Under the pieces are notes generated by a model. That model ran no database searches, was not told the origin of the DNA, and worked only from the letters and a program-made list of their open reading frames with translations. From an uncultured Eubacteriales bacterium (GTDB lineage Bacteria > Bacillota > Clostridia > Christensenellales > Aristaeellaceae): 64,000 bases of DNA. Positions 25,416-33,606 of this stretch are shown in pieces. The translations under genes were made by a program, and so were the position numbers. Numbering within the stretch: position 1 is the stretch's first letter; each line of letters begins with the position of its first letter. Where the stretch lies: contig CADCHI010000009.1 in the NCBI GenBank assembly GCA_902801165.1, positions 1 to 64,000 on the forward strand. Direction: 5' to 3'.

Positions 25416-25942
25416 GCCTCACCTCCAAGCCAATCCCGGAGCCAGCGCAAAATCGACGAATAGAAGCGCACCGGCTGCCCCGGCTCGACGTCCTCGGGCA
25501 GGCACAGCGACGGGTACAGCACGCACCACCAGTTGTGTCCCCTGCCCTCGCCGAGGACCACCCTCAGCGCCCGGTACCGCCCCGCGGGCACGGCCGTGTC
25601 GCCGTAGACCCGGTTCGGGAAGGCGCACACGAGCGCCTCCGCACGCACCGCGCCGCGCCAGCCCCGGGCCCGGGCTTCCCGCCGCGCTGCGGCCTCCAGC
25701 AGGGGCAGGCTCTCGCCGATCACGGCCCAGGCCGCGTCCCCGTCGCCACAATCCTCCAGCAGCGCCCGGGCCCGGGCCAGGCAGGCGTCCCGCACCCTCA
25801 GCTTCAGCGCCTGGGCCGCCGCGCTGTCGTCATGGGCCACCACGTGCAGCCGGATGTAATCCCCCACGGACGCCCTCTCCGCGGCCAGCGCCGCCGTCCC
25901 GAACATAAGCAGCGCCAGGAGCGCGCAAAAAAACCGACGCAT
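25412..25942 (-). CDS. spoIIR: Stage II sporulation protein R
   Basis: About 176 residues. It has a signal peptide, then 'RASVGDYIRLHVVAHDDSAAAQALKLRVRDA', 'CAFPNRVYGDTAVPAGRYRALRVVLGEGRGHNWWCVLYPSLC', the diagnostic SpoIIR pattern (Gly-rich loop, NWWCVLYPSLC). SpoIIR is secreted from the forespore to trigger SpoIIGA cleavage of pro-sigma-E. ATG 25942 lies 10 nt after GGAGG; the ATG three codons earlier is too close. It is the first gene in spoIIR-sleB-ypeB, with 4-nt overlap or short gaps. Finding spoIIR next to sleB argues that the organism can sporulate. Confidence 0.95.
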   Translation of the reverse strand: MRRFFCALLALLMFGTAALAAERASVGDYIRLHVVAHDDSAAAQALKLRVRDACLARARALLEDCGDGDAAWAVIGESLPLLEAAARREARARGWRGAVRAEALVCAFPNRVYGDTAVPAGRYRALRVVLGEGRGHNWWCVLYPSLCLPEDVEPGQPVRFYSSILRWLRDWLGGEA

Positions 25943-26096
25943 CAGAACCATTCCTCCGTTTCATAGGCGATTCACCGCGCCTTCGCGCGGCGACCGCCCT
26001 GGAATATGTTCTAATCGTCGGCAGTTTTGGCAAATATTATGCGTCTTGAAGACAATTATGGAGCGTCACCGGCGTCTGGCAGGCGTCAAGGCAGAG

Positions 26097-26253
26097 AAAG
26101 GGACTGTCTCAATACAATACAACACGAAGGAATCATCAGGCAATGATTCAGAAAACACCGTAGGGGGCGCCATAATTGGCGCCCGCGGACGACATTTCTG
26201 CCGTCCCTACGAATGGATTCCGCAATGTTGTTTATTTTGAGACAGTCCCTTTT
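26097..26253. mobile_element. MITE-like element with GGGACTGTCTCAA terminal inverted repeats
   Basis: A 157-bp element with AAAGGGACTGTCTCAA at the left end and the reverse complement at the right end (TTGAGACAGTCCCTTT). Inside is a second inverted repeat, GTAGGGGGCGCC...GGCGCC and GGCATTTCTGCCGTCCCTACG-type core. No coding capacity. A degenerate copy is at 17862-17977. The 352-bp gap 25943-26294 contains no other evident feature. Confidence 0.85.
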
Positions 26254-26294
26254 CTAAACTGGGTATTCGCGCCTGCCGAAGCAGAAGGCCCGTT

Positions 26295-26783
26295 TTACCC
26301 TATGTACACGAAGCCATAGTCGCCGCAGTTGTCCAGCGCATCGGTACGGATCAGCGCCCAGCTGCCCTTTTTGCCGATGTAGAGGACCTTGGTGCCCTTC
26401 TTCGCCTTGACATTGGCGCTCTCGGAGGTCGGGCGCTGGTACACCCGCACGCTCTTCTTCAAGGTGACCTCTTTCGCGGAGCCGGGATATTCGTCCTGCA
26501 GCAGGGCGGAGGTCTTGATATAGCACTTGACGCCCTTGTAGGTCACCAGCGCCGCCTTGTTGGCGGTGTACCAGTTGCCGTTCAGCGTGTCCTTCACCAC
26601 CACAGCGGTGTATTTCGGGATCGTGCCGATGTAGTCCGTCATCTCCGGGTCCCGGTAGGCCTTAACCCCTTTGACGACCATGTCCCCGTGGGCAACGTCG
26701 TGGTCATAGCTGGCCAGCGCCGCCATGGGCAGCAGGCTCATGACGAGCGCTGCCAGAAGCGCAAAAGCAACCGCACGTTTCAT
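26295..26783 (-). CDS. Secreted SH3-like domain protein
   Basis: About 162 residues. Signal peptide (residues 1-25, ending ALAS), then two SH3-like segments: 'MVVKGVKAYRDPEMTDYIGTIPKYTAVVVKD...GVKCYIKTSAL' and 'SVRVYQRPTSESANVKAKKGTKVLYIGKKGSWALI'. Such domains bind peptidoglycan cross-bridges or mediate wall association. They resemble the repeats in the large NlpC/P60 protein at 45723-48107. ATG 26783 fits the GGGAGGGAC ribosome-binding site; TTG 26789 is the longer alternative. The gene has a consensus-type promoter. Confidence 0.82.
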   Translation of the reverse strand: MKRAVAFALLAALVMSLLPMAALASYDHDVAHGDMVVKGVKAYRDPEMTDYIGTIPKYTAVVVKDTLNGNWYTANKAALVTYKGVKCYIKTSALLQDEYPGSAKEVTLKKSVRVYQRPTSESANVKAKKGTKVLYIGKKGSWALIRTDALDNCGDYGFVYIG

Positions 26784-26860
26784 ATTCAAACGTCCCTCCC
26801 GCTTTCGTAAGCCATGCGCGTCCCCGCCCCGTTGGACGGTCGCGCTTTTTTACTGTCAGG

Positions 26861-26890
26861 AGTATAACATGCGTGTCACATTGAAGTCAA
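26861..26890 (-). promoter_or_regulatory. Promoter of the SH3-like protein gene
   Basis: Minus-strand TTGACT (26885-26890), 18 bp, TATACT (26861-26866). Confidence 0.7.
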
Positions 26891-26929
26891 TATTTCTTCG
26901 TCATTTAACAATTAGCACTTTCCCATTGT

Positions 26930-28189
26930 TTAACAGACGCAGCGCAGGAACAGCGCCCCCGCCGCCTCCGCGGGATACTCGCCCAGCTTTTTCAGCAGCT
27001 CCGGCGGGAAGTCCTGCCCCGAGGCCAGCCATCCGTACAGGAAGGCCAGCAGCTCCCGGCGGCCCCGGGCGGCGACGGCCTGCAGGCCCGCCTCGTCGAA
27101 CTTCTCCGAAAATGTCCGCCCCTCGCAGAAGCCCCGGCATCGGGCGATCATCGCCCCTGCGTCGTAGATGGCGTCCACCCGGAAGCCCATCGCCCCGGCG
27201 CACAGCTCCAGCCCCCGCAGCCACAGGTCCTTCCAGCTCAGCGTCTGTCCGTCGGTCTCCGCCTCCAGGGCCGCTACCAGCGGCGCGTTCACCGGCTGCC
27301 CGGCGTGGATCACGCCCCGGCGGACGATCTCGCCGTCAAAGCGGACCACCTGGCGGGCGAAGCGCCGCGCCGCCTCCGCCACCGACAGCGCGTCCACCTG
27401 GCGGAAGCTGTACAGGAAGCCGTCCAGCCGCCCCCAGCGCTTCATGGTGTCCTGGTAGCCCATCGTGCGGCTTCGGCGCAGCAGGTCCGGGTTGAAGTCC
27501 AGGAAGCCGCCCAGGTTGTGCCGGGGCCGGACGGTGGTCAGCCAGGGCATGCGGGCGTACTCCGGGTGGGTGAACTCCGGGTGCAGCTCCACGGCCACGA
27601 TCTCATCCATGCCGTCGGCCAGGGCCAGGTCGATGGGCAGGTTGTCGTAGTAGCCGCCGTCGATGTACCGCTGCCCGTCGATGTGCCGGGTAGGGAATAT
27701 GGGATAGCAGGAGGCCGACGCGATCACCCAGTCCCCCAGGCTGCCGGGGGCCATCTGCTCCAGCAGCATCGGCGCGCCCTGCATCTGGGGCACGCGGAAC
27801 GTCATCACGCCCAGGCGCAGGCCCCGGGCCCGGACCTTCGCCTCGTCCACGCGCTCGCGCACCAGCGCCACCAGCGGGGAGATGTCCATGCGCAGGTGCT
27901 TCGCGTTCTCCACCAGGAAGGGCAGCACGTCCCGCTTGCGGGAGACCATGTGGTCGATGGCGAAGTCGTCCTCGTCCTCCACGGACAGGATCTGCCCCAC
28001 CGTGATGCTCGACCACAGCGCCACCGCGCCGTCCAGGTCGCCCTGGGCGAACAGCGCCGCGTTCAGTGCGCCGATGGAGGTGCCGTACACGCCGTCAAAG
28101 CGCACGCCCAGCTCCTCCAGCGCCTGCCACGCGCCGATCTCATAGGCCCCTCGGGAGCCGCCGCCGTTCAATACCAGTGCCCGCTTCAC
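26930..28189 (-). CDS. Patatin-like phospholipase
   Basis: About 419 residues. Oxyanion loop 'LNGGGSRGAYEIGAWQAL' near the start, nucleophile 'YGTSIGALNAALFA' (GxSxG), and the catalytic Asp in 'YIDGGYYDNLPIDLAL' (DGG). The fold is an RssA-type lipid acyl hydrolase. The C-terminal 180 residues have no name I can give. GTG 28189 has an AAAGGCGGTGA site and gives a start right before the conserved VKRALVLNGGG; the in-frame ATG at 28231 lacks one. Substrate is probably a phospholipid or lipid ester. Confidence 0.9.
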   Translation of the reverse strand: MKRALVLNGGGSRGAYEIGAWQALEELGVRFDGVYGTSIGALNAALFAQGDLDGAVALWSSITVGQILSVEDEDDFAIDHMVSRKRDVLPFLVENAKHLRMDISPLVALVRERVDEAKVRARGLRLGVMTFRVPQMQGAPMLLEQMAPGSLGDWVIASASCYPIFPTRHIDGQRYIDGGYYDNLPIDLALADGMDEIVAVELHPEFTHPEYARMPWLTTVRPRHNLGGFLDFNPDLLRRSRTMGYQDTMKRWGRLDGFLYSFRQVDALSVAEAARRFARQVVRFDGEIVRRGVIHAGQPVNAPLVAALEAETDGQTLSWKDLWLRGLELCAGAMGFRVDAIYDAGAMIARCRGFCEGRTFSEKFDEAGLQAVAARGRRELLAFLYGWLASGQDFPPELLKKLGEYPAEAAGALFLRCVC

Positions 28190-28218
28190 GGAATCACCGC
28201 CTTTCAATGCTTCTGCGT

Positions 28219-28405
28219 TTTTCCTAATCATTATACCATGATTGTCGCCGTGCTGCGCAACTCGCTCCGCTCCCTTGCCCGGCGACCCGGAAAACCTGCG
28301 GTTTTCCTAATCATTATAACACGATTGTCGCCGTGCTGCGCAACTCGCTCCGCTCCCTTGCCCGGCGACCCGGAAAACCTGCGGTTTTCCTAATCATTAT
28401 ATCAC
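28219..28405. repeat. 83-bp tandem repeat, two full copies and a partial third
   Basis: The unit begins TTTTCCTAATCATTATA and contains an internal palindrome GGAAAACC-TGC-GGTTTTCC. Copies start at 28219, 28302 and 28385 (partial). Differences are limited to one or two bases (ATACCATG, ATAACACG, ATATCACG), so the duplication looks recent. It lies between the patatin gene and the proS leader. Confidence 0.92.
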
Positions 28406-28451
28406 GCCGTGCAATACCCCGCTGCGCCCCTTCCCTTCCCCAAAACTTCAC

Positions 28452-28480
28452 TTGCATATTTTCCCGCCAACAGCTATAAT
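28452..28480 (+). promoter_or_regulatory. Promoter of T-box-proS
   Basis: TTGCAT (28452-28457), 17 bp, TATAAT (28475-28480). Confidence 0.82.
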
Positions 28481-28489
28481 GAATCCGCA

Positions 28490-28730
28490 CAGCGAGGGAG
28501 AAAGCCCCGTTCAAGGCTTCAAGAGAGCGCGCCCGCGGCTGGAAGGCGCGCAGCCCCAGACGGAAGGGCTCCGGCCTCCCGAGTGCGCGGGGGAACCCGT
28601 ATCCACCCGGATATGAAACCCCGCCGGGCGCTCCCGTTACAGGGCGCATGAGACGGCGCGCACCGCGCCAAGCAAGGTGGTACCGCGAAGCATCAGCCTC
28701 GCCCCTGCGACAGGGGGAGGCTGTATTTTA
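28490..28730 (+). promoter_or_regulatory. T-box riboswitch controlling proS
   Basis: Stem I opens with GCGAGGGAGAAAG and has the distal motif AAGAGAGCGCG. The specifier region GGCTCCGGCCTCCCGAGTG suits CCG (Pro), whose following CTCCC pairs with GGGAG of the 5' arm. The T-box sequence GGTGGTACCGCG is at 28676-28687. The terminator CAGCCTCGCCCCTG / CAGGGGGAGGCTG is at 28694-28723 with a T-rich tail. Its TGGT matches the ACCA end of the tRNA-Pro at 6019-6095. The specifier assignment is by eye. Confidence 0.9.
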
Positions 28731-28759
28731 TGCCGAAAAATCAGGGGAGGAAATCACAC

Positions 28760-30487
28760 ATGAAGGTCAAGAATCTCGTTTCCAAGCGCTTTAAGGAGAC
28801 CCCGGCGGATTGCCAGATCGCGTCCCAGGCGCTGATGATGCGCGGCGGCTACATCAAGCCCGTGGGCAACGGCATCTTCACGCTGTTCCCCATCACCAAG
28901 CGCATCACCTCGAAGATCGAGAACATCATTCGCCAGGAGATGAACCGCATCGACGGCCAGGAGGTGCTGTTCCCGGTGGCCATGCCCGCGGACATCTGGC
29001 GCAAGTCCGGCCGCTTCGACGCCATCGGCTCCGAGCTGCTGCGGTTCAAGGACCGCTCCGGCGCGGACATGGTGCTGGGCATGACCCACGAGGAGGCCTC
29101 CGTCCAGTTCATGACCGACGTGGCGGACTCCTACACCCAGTATCCCTTCATGATCTACCAGATCCAGACCAAGTTCCGCGACGAGCCCCGCTGCCGCGGC
29201 GGCCTGATCCGCGTGCGCGAATTCACCATGAAGGACGCTTACTCCTTCCACACCTCCCAGGAGGACCTGGAGAAGTACTACATGCGCTGCTATGACGCCT
29301 ACAACCGCATCTACGCCCGCTGCGGCGTGCCCGAGGTTGTGGCGGTGGCCTCCGACAGCGGCATGATGGGCGGCAAGGTCAGCCACGAGTACATGCTGCT
29401 CACCGACGTGGGCGAGGACACCATCGTGCTGTGCAAGGACTGCGACTACCGCGCCAACATGGAGGCGGCCCCCTGCCTGCTGACCAACGAGCCCGGCGAG
29501 AAGGCCGAGCTTCAGAAGGTGGACACCCCGAACTGCAAGACCATCGAGGAGCTGTGCGCGCTGCTCAAGATCAAGCCCCAGCAGACCTGCAAGGCGGTCA
29601 TGTACCAGCGCAACGCCGATGACAGCTATGTGATCGTGTTCATCCGCGGCGACCTGGACGTGAACGAGACCAAGCTGCGCAACTTCCTCAAGGCCGAGGT
29701 GCATCCCGCCGTGGTCACCGAGGACAGCGGCATCCACGCCGGCTTCACCGGCCCCATCGGCCTGCCCGAAGGCGTGACCGTGGTGTATGACAACAGCCTC
29801 AAGGGCATCGAGTGGTTCGCCACCGGCGCCTGCGAGGAGGACAAGCACTACGTCGGCTTCAACATCGCCCGCGACATCGGCGAGGTGGAGTACGTGGACG
29901 TGGCCAAGGCCTTCGCCGGCGGCATCTGCCCGGCGTGCGGCAAGCCCCACATCTACATCTCCCGCGGCATCGAGGTGGGCAACATCTTCCAGCTGGGCAC
30001 CAAGTACACCGAGAGCATGGGCATGACCTATGTGGACCAGGACGGCAGCCTGAAGAACCCCATCATGGGCTGCTACGGCATCGGCGTGGGACGCCTGGCC
30101 GCCTCCGTGTGCGAGGCGCACCGGGACGACTACGGCCCCATCTGGCCCATCAGCATCGCCCCTTGGCACGTGCAGATCTGCTCCCTGCGGGCCGACCAGC
30201 CCGAGGTGGCCGAGGCCAGCCAGAAGCTCTACGACGCGCTGACCGAGAAGGGCGTCGAGGTGCTGTGGGACGACCGCAGCGTCTCCGCCGGCGTCATGTT
30301 CTCCGACGCGGACCTGTTCGGCGTGCCGCTGCGCATCGTCGTCAGCCCCAAGGGACTCAAGAACGGCACCATCGAGATCGCAACCCGCGACAAGTCCATG
30401 AAGGAGATCGTGCCCGCCGACCAGGCCGTCGACTTCGCCTACAACTGGGTCGTAGACGCGCTGGCGAAGCTGGAGTGCAAGCTGTAA
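28760..30487 (+). CDS. proS: Prolyl-tRNA synthetase (bacterial type with editing insertion)
   Basis: About 575 residues, class II synthetase. Motif 1 lies in 'GIFTLFPITKRITSKIENIIRQEM', motif 2 in 'YQIQTKFRDEPRCRGGLIRVREFTMKDAYSFH', and motif 3 in 'MGCYGIGVGRLAASVCE'. Between motifs 2 and 3 is the INS editing domain (about residues 215-390) with 'KTIEELCALL...QTCKAVMYQ', which clears mischarged Ala-tRNA-Pro. The anticodon-binding domain closes the protein. ATG 28760 follows AGGGGAGGAAATC; ATG 28730 lies just past the terminator stem and is rejected. Confidence 0.97.
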   Translation: MKVKNLVSKRFKETPADCQIASQALMMRGGYIKPVGNGIFTLFPITKRITSKIENIIRQEMNRIDGQEVLFPVAMPADIWRKSGRFDAIGSELLRFKDRSGADMVLGMTHEEASVQFMTDVADSYTQYPFMIYQIQTKFRDEPRCRGGLIRVREFTMKDAYSFHTSQEDLEKYYMRCYDAYNRIYARCGVPEVVAVASDSGMMGGKVSHEYMLLTDVGEDTIVLCKDCDYRANMEAAPCLLTNEPGEKAELQKVDTPNCKTIEELCALLKIKPQQTCKAVMYQRNADDSYVIVFIRGDLDVNETKLRNFLKAEVHPAVVTEDSGIHAGFTGPIGLPEGVTVVYDNSLKGIEWFATGACEEDKHYVGFNIARDIGEVEYVDVAKAFAGGICPACGKPHIYISRGIEVGNIFQLGTKYTESMGMTYVDQDGSLKNPIMGCYGIGVGRLAASVCEAHRDDYGPIWPISIAPWHVQICSLRADQPEVAEASQKLYDALTEKGVEVLWDDRSVSAGVMFSDADLFGVPLRIVVSPKGLKNGTIEIATRDKSMKEIVPADQAVDFAYNWVVDALAKLECKL

Positions 30488-30505
30488 AACCAAAGCTACA
30501 TGGCG

Positions 30506-30540
30506 ATTCGGCCACCGGAAAACCGGTGGCCGAATTTTAT
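30506..30540. terminator. Terminator of proS
   Basis: A 13-bp perfect stem ATTCGGCCACCGG / CCGGTGGCCGAAT with an AAAA loop and a TTTAT tail, 19 bp past the proS stop. It can also serve the convergent anti-sigma gene. Confidence 0.9.
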
Positions 30541-30557
30541 TCCTCGCGCGTTCCTCT

Positions 30558-31751
30558 CTACCACGCCAGCCGCGCGCTCTCGGGGAAGATGCTCCAGAAG
30601 TAAGGCGCTTCCGCCTCCGGGGGAACGAACACCCGGCCGTCCTCGGTCATCAGCGCCACCGCGCCGTTCTTGGGCATGGCGAAGCGCAGGGCGGTGAACC
30701 GCTCGTAGCCGCCCTCGTCGGACACGGGCACGTCGGCGTCCCGAAGGAACACCACCAGCACCGCCCCCAGGGGCACGTCGGCGTAGTCCGCCGGGTCCGC
30801 GGGCTCCAAGGCGCACAGCAGCTTCTTCAGCGCGTAGGGATGCACGGTGTCTTCCTCTATCGACTCCAGCTCCACCGCGCCGGTACTGGTCGTGATGAAC
30901 AGGTCTGCCTCCGCGATCACCCAGTTTCGCCCGTCCTCCGGCACGGTCGGCGAAACGCCCTGGCGCAAGTACTTTTTCTCGACATAGACCTCCCTGCCGG
31001 CAAAGGACACCCGGGCAAAGCCGTTCCCCGCGTTGCCCAGGTAGACCACCTGCATCCCCGCCACCGCGCGCACGCTTCGGGAGGGGACGGAGGGAAACTC
31101 ATACATCTTGATCTGCAGGCCGTAGATCAGCATGCCTTCCTCGTCCGTCAGCACCACCCGCTGCCCGGGGGCGAACGGCCCCTGCCCCAGCAGGGTCGTC
31201 ACGCCGTTCTCGTTCGCCTCCAGCCCGACCCGGGCGCTGTCGTCCGCCTGGGCCCAGGGCCAGATGTTGGACTGTGCCGGCTCCGGGGCGCTGGTCTCTG
31301 GCGGCTGAGTTTCCTGGAGAACTGCCTCCTCCGGCTCGGGCGTTGTCTCCCCAGGCGACGGCGTTTGCGCCTCCTCCGGCTCGGGCGTCGCCTCTGCGGG
31401 CGGCGTCTGTGCCTCCTCCGCTTCGGGCGTCGTTTCTGCGGACGGCGTCGACTCCCCGGGAACCTGTATAAACGCTTCCTCCGATTCGCCCGGGCCGATT
31501 CCCGTGCCCGTGCCATCGGGGTTGACCGCCAGCACCACCCGGTCCTGCCGGGGATGGCGCAGCGTCAGCAGCGCCGCCCCCAGGGCGAGGGCCAGCACCG
31601 CGCACGCGGCGGCGGCCAGCGCCACCCGGGCCGCCCGACGCCTGCGCCGCTCGTGGCGGCGGATGCGCTCGGCTCCCGCCAGTATGGCGTCGGTGAACTC
31701 CGGCGTCGCCTCCGGAAGGGCCGGCGCCTTCCCATGCCAGCGCTCATTCAT
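30558..31751 (-). CDS. Probable anti-sigma factor with extracytoplasmic SH3-like domain
   Basis: 397 residues. A short cytoplasmic N-terminus (1-42) rich in Arg, one transmembrane helix ('VALAAAACAVLALALGAALL'), then a Pro/Glu/Thr-rich low-complexity stretch (about residues 80-165, four imperfect 'TTPEPEEAQTP' repeats), then a beta-rich domain with 'VVYLGNAGNGFARVSFAGREVYVEKKYLRQGV'. Its start overlaps the end of the sigma factor gene by 8 nt. The pairing, topology and size indicate a membrane anti-sigma factor whose outer domain senses a wall signal; a zinc anti-sigma motif is not seen, so the contact is uncertain. Confidence 0.75.
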   Translation of the reverse strand: MNERWHGKAPALPEATPEFTDAILAGAERIRRHERRRRRAARVALAAAACAVLALALGAALLTLRHPRQDRVVLAVNPDGTGTGIGPGESEEAFIQVPGESTPSAETTPEAEEAQTPPAEATPEPEEAQTPSPGETTPEPEEAVLQETQPPETSAPEPAQSNIWPWAQADDSARVGLEANENGVTTLLGQGPFAPGQRVVLTDEEGMLIYGLQIKMYEFPSVPSRSVRAVAGMQVVYLGNAGNGFARVSFAGREVYVEKKYLRQGVSPTVPEDGRNWVIAEADLFITTSTGAVELESIEEDTVHPYALKKLLCALEPADPADYADVPLGAVLVVFLRDADVPVSDEGGYERFTALRFAMPKNGAVALMTEDGRVFVPPEAEAPYFWSIFPESARLAW

Positions 31752-32256
31752 GGCTGCCGCCTCCCCTCGTCCAGTCCCAGCCCACTTCGCCCACCAGTTC
31801 CTTCCGCAGCTTTTCCCGCGCCTGGCGGACGCGGGCCTTCACCTGCTCCGGCGTCGCGCCGACGATGGCGCCGATCTCCTTCTGGGAGTAACCCTCGAAG
31901 TAGTACAGCAGCACCGGCAGGCGCAGCCGGTCCGGCAGCCGGTGGATCGCCTCCAGCACCGTCGAATCCGGCGGGGGCTCAACCTCGCGCCGCCGCTCCA
32001 GCCCAATCCTCTCAAGCAGCCGCCGGCCCCGCAGCTGCCGCCGCTGGAGGTCCCGGCACTGGTTCACCAGTATGCGCATGAACCACACCTCGAACAGCCC
32101 CTCGTCCCGCAGGCTGCCCCGGCGCAGCCATCCCTTCAGCATGGCCTCCTGCATGGCGTCGGCGGCGTCCTGCTCGTTCCAGAGAATCGCCAGCGCGGCG
32201 TGATACAGCTTCGAACGCATGCCCAGCGCCGCCTCCAGAAACCGATCCTCGCTCAC
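31744..32256 (-). CDS. ECF-type RNA polymerase sigma factor
   Basis: About 170 residues. Region 2 is seen in 'YHAALAILWNEQDAADAMQEAMLKGWLRRGSL', 'EVWFMRILVNQCRDLQRRQ'. Region 4 is 'LPDRLRLPVLLYYFEGYSQKEIGAIVGATPEQVKARVRQAREKLRKELV', a helix-turn-helix that reads the -35 box. It directs transcription of a small regulon and is controlled by the protein encoded downstream. GTG 32256 lies 8 nt from GGAGG; ATG 32262 would be only 2 nt from it. No clear ECF promoter was found by eye in the 32257-32405 gap. Confidence 0.9.
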   Translation of the reverse strand: MSEDRFLEAALGMRSKLYHAALAILWNEQDAADAMQEAMLKGWLRRGSLRDEGLFEVWFMRILVNQCRDLQRRQLRGRRLLERIGLERRREVEPPPDSTVLEAIHRLPDRLRLPVLLYYFEGYSQKEIGAIVGATPEQVKARVRQAREKLRKELVGEVGWDWTRGGGSHE

Positions 32257-32405
32257 CGCCATCCCCTCCAGCCCATTGGTCGCTCACCTGATAGACGCTT
32301 CGCGGCCCCCGGCGGTGCTTCTTCTTCCAAATTTTACATTCCCGCGCATGGACGCGCCGCCCTCGGGGAACACTTTCCGTACAAACCAACCGAAGGAGAG
32401 CCTCC

Positions 32406-33122
32406 ATGTTCACCCTGTTCTTTCGCGGCGCGCTGCTGTATGTCGCCATGATCGCCACCATGCGGGGGCTGGGCAAGCGCCAGCTGGGCGAGTTCGAGCC
32501 CTACGAGCTGGCCATGACCATCCTGCTGGCGGACCTGATCTCCTCCCCGATGGAGAGCGTCTCCACGCCGCTGCTCCACGGCCTGCTGCCAGTGGCGGCG
32601 ATGTTCGTCGTCCACGGGGCCATCACGCTGGGCTGCCTGCGCTGGGACGGCTTCCGGGCGCTGGTGTCCGGCAAGCCCGCCCTGGTGATCAACCGGGGCG
32701 TCATCGACCGGAAGGAGCTGGACCGGCTGTGCCTGAGCTTGTCCGACCTGCTGGAGGGCCTGCGGGGCGCGGGCTTCCTGGACCCCGCCGAGGTGGGTAC
32801 CGCCATCGTGGAGGCCAACGGCGCCATCTCCGCCTTTCCCGCCGGGGAGGGACGCCCGCCCAAGGCGTCGGAGCTGGACCTGACCCCGGGCTACGAGGGC
32901 CTGCCGCTGACGCTGATCGCCGACGGCCGCGTCCAGCCCCACAACCTGCGCATGTCCGGCATGGACGCACCCTGGCTGGAGGGGCAGCTGTCCGCCCGGA
33001 GCCTGGCGCTTCGGGACGTGTTCCTGGCGACGCTGGACACCCAGGGGCGGCTGACGCTGCAATTGATGGGCGGCGGCCTGCTGCGCTTCCCCGCCCTGGC
33101 CCCGGAGGCCGTGGCCTGGTGA
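32406..33122 (+). CDS. DUF421 family membrane protein
   Basis: 238 residues. Three N-terminal transmembrane segments (about 3-20, 36-52, 57-75), with 'MRGLGKRQLGEFEPYELAMTILLADLISSPM', the DUF421 hallmark. A cytosolic-type domain follows with 'FRALVSGKPALVINRGVIDRKELDRLCLSLSDLLEGLRGAGFLDPAEVGTAIVEANG'. Biochemical role unknown. It sits just ahead of a DUF4363 gene as in many Clostridia. GAAGGAGAG precedes ATG 32406. Confidence 0.9.
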   Translation: MFTLFFRGALLYVAMIATMRGLGKRQLGEFEPYELAMTILLADLISSPMESVSTPLLHGLLPVAAMFVVHGAITLGCLRWDGFRALVSGKPALVINRGVIDRKELDRLCLSLSDLLEGLRGAGFLDPAEVGTAIVEANGAISAFPAGEGRPPKASELDLTPGYEGLPLTLIADGRVQPHNLRMSGMDAPWLEGQLSARSLALRDVFLATLDTQGRLTLQLMGGGLLRFPALAPEAVAW

Positions 33123-33147
33123 CGCCCGTGAAAAGGAGGAACGCGCC

Positions 33148-33531
33148 GTGAAGCGCACGCTGATCCTGACCCTCTCGGTGCTGGCCGCCGCGCTGATCGC
33201 CTGCACCGCTTCCTATTTCACCCTGAACGCCACCGTGGACCGCGCCGGCCAGCTGCAGAGCCTGGCGGTGCTGGACGTCCAGGAGGGACGGCCCCTGCGG
33301 GCCGCCGAGCGCATGGTGGCGCTGGCGGAATACTGGCGCGACCGGGCCCCGCTGCTGGAGACCCTCGCCAGCCACGACGCGCTGCACGAGGTAAGCACCG
33401 CCATCGCCGAGGCCCGGATCTGCCTGGAGTGCGACGACCACGACGACTTCCTGCGCACCATGTCGCTGGTCGGCGCGGGGCTGGAGCACCTCCGGGACGA
33501 GGCCTCCATCCGCTGGTCGAATTTGTATTAA
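33148..33531 (+). CDS. DUF4363-type protein
   Basis: 127 residues. A hydrophobic N-terminal segment (residues 1-24, signal anchor) is followed by a helical region with 'WRDRAPLLETLASHDALHEVSTAIAEARICLECDDHDDFLRTMSLVGAGLEHLRDEASI', the pattern of DUF4363. GTG start at 33148 after AAAAGGAGGAACGC. Its place 25 bp after the DUF421 gene is the typical pairing and suggests a shared, still unknown, membrane function. Confidence 0.8.
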   Translation: MKRTLILTLSVLAAALIACTASYFTLNATVDRAGQLQSLAVLDVQEGRPLRAAERMVALAEYWRDRAPLLETLASHDALHEVSTAIAEARICLECDDHDDFLRTMSLVGAGLEHLRDEASIRWSNLY

Positions 33532-33546
33532 ATCGGCTGTGACCGA

Positions 33547-33575
33547 TTGACATTTCGTCCGCCCTCTGATATGAT
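33547..33575 (+). promoter_or_regulatory. Promoter of scfA
   Basis: TTGACA (33547-33552), 17 bp, TATGAT (33570-33575), about 30 bp ahead of scfA. Confidence 0.85.
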
Positions 33576-33606
33576 ATAATTATCAATTTATGTGGAGGAA
33601 ACCGCA

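Noticed and set aside
28730..28759. Upstream ATG for proS
   Set aside because: It directly follows the T-box terminator stem and has no ribosome-binding site; ATG 28760 has GGGGAGG.
32262..32406. ECF sigma autoregulatory promoter
   Set aside because: GGAAC- and CGTA-like words occur but at the wrong spacing on both strands.
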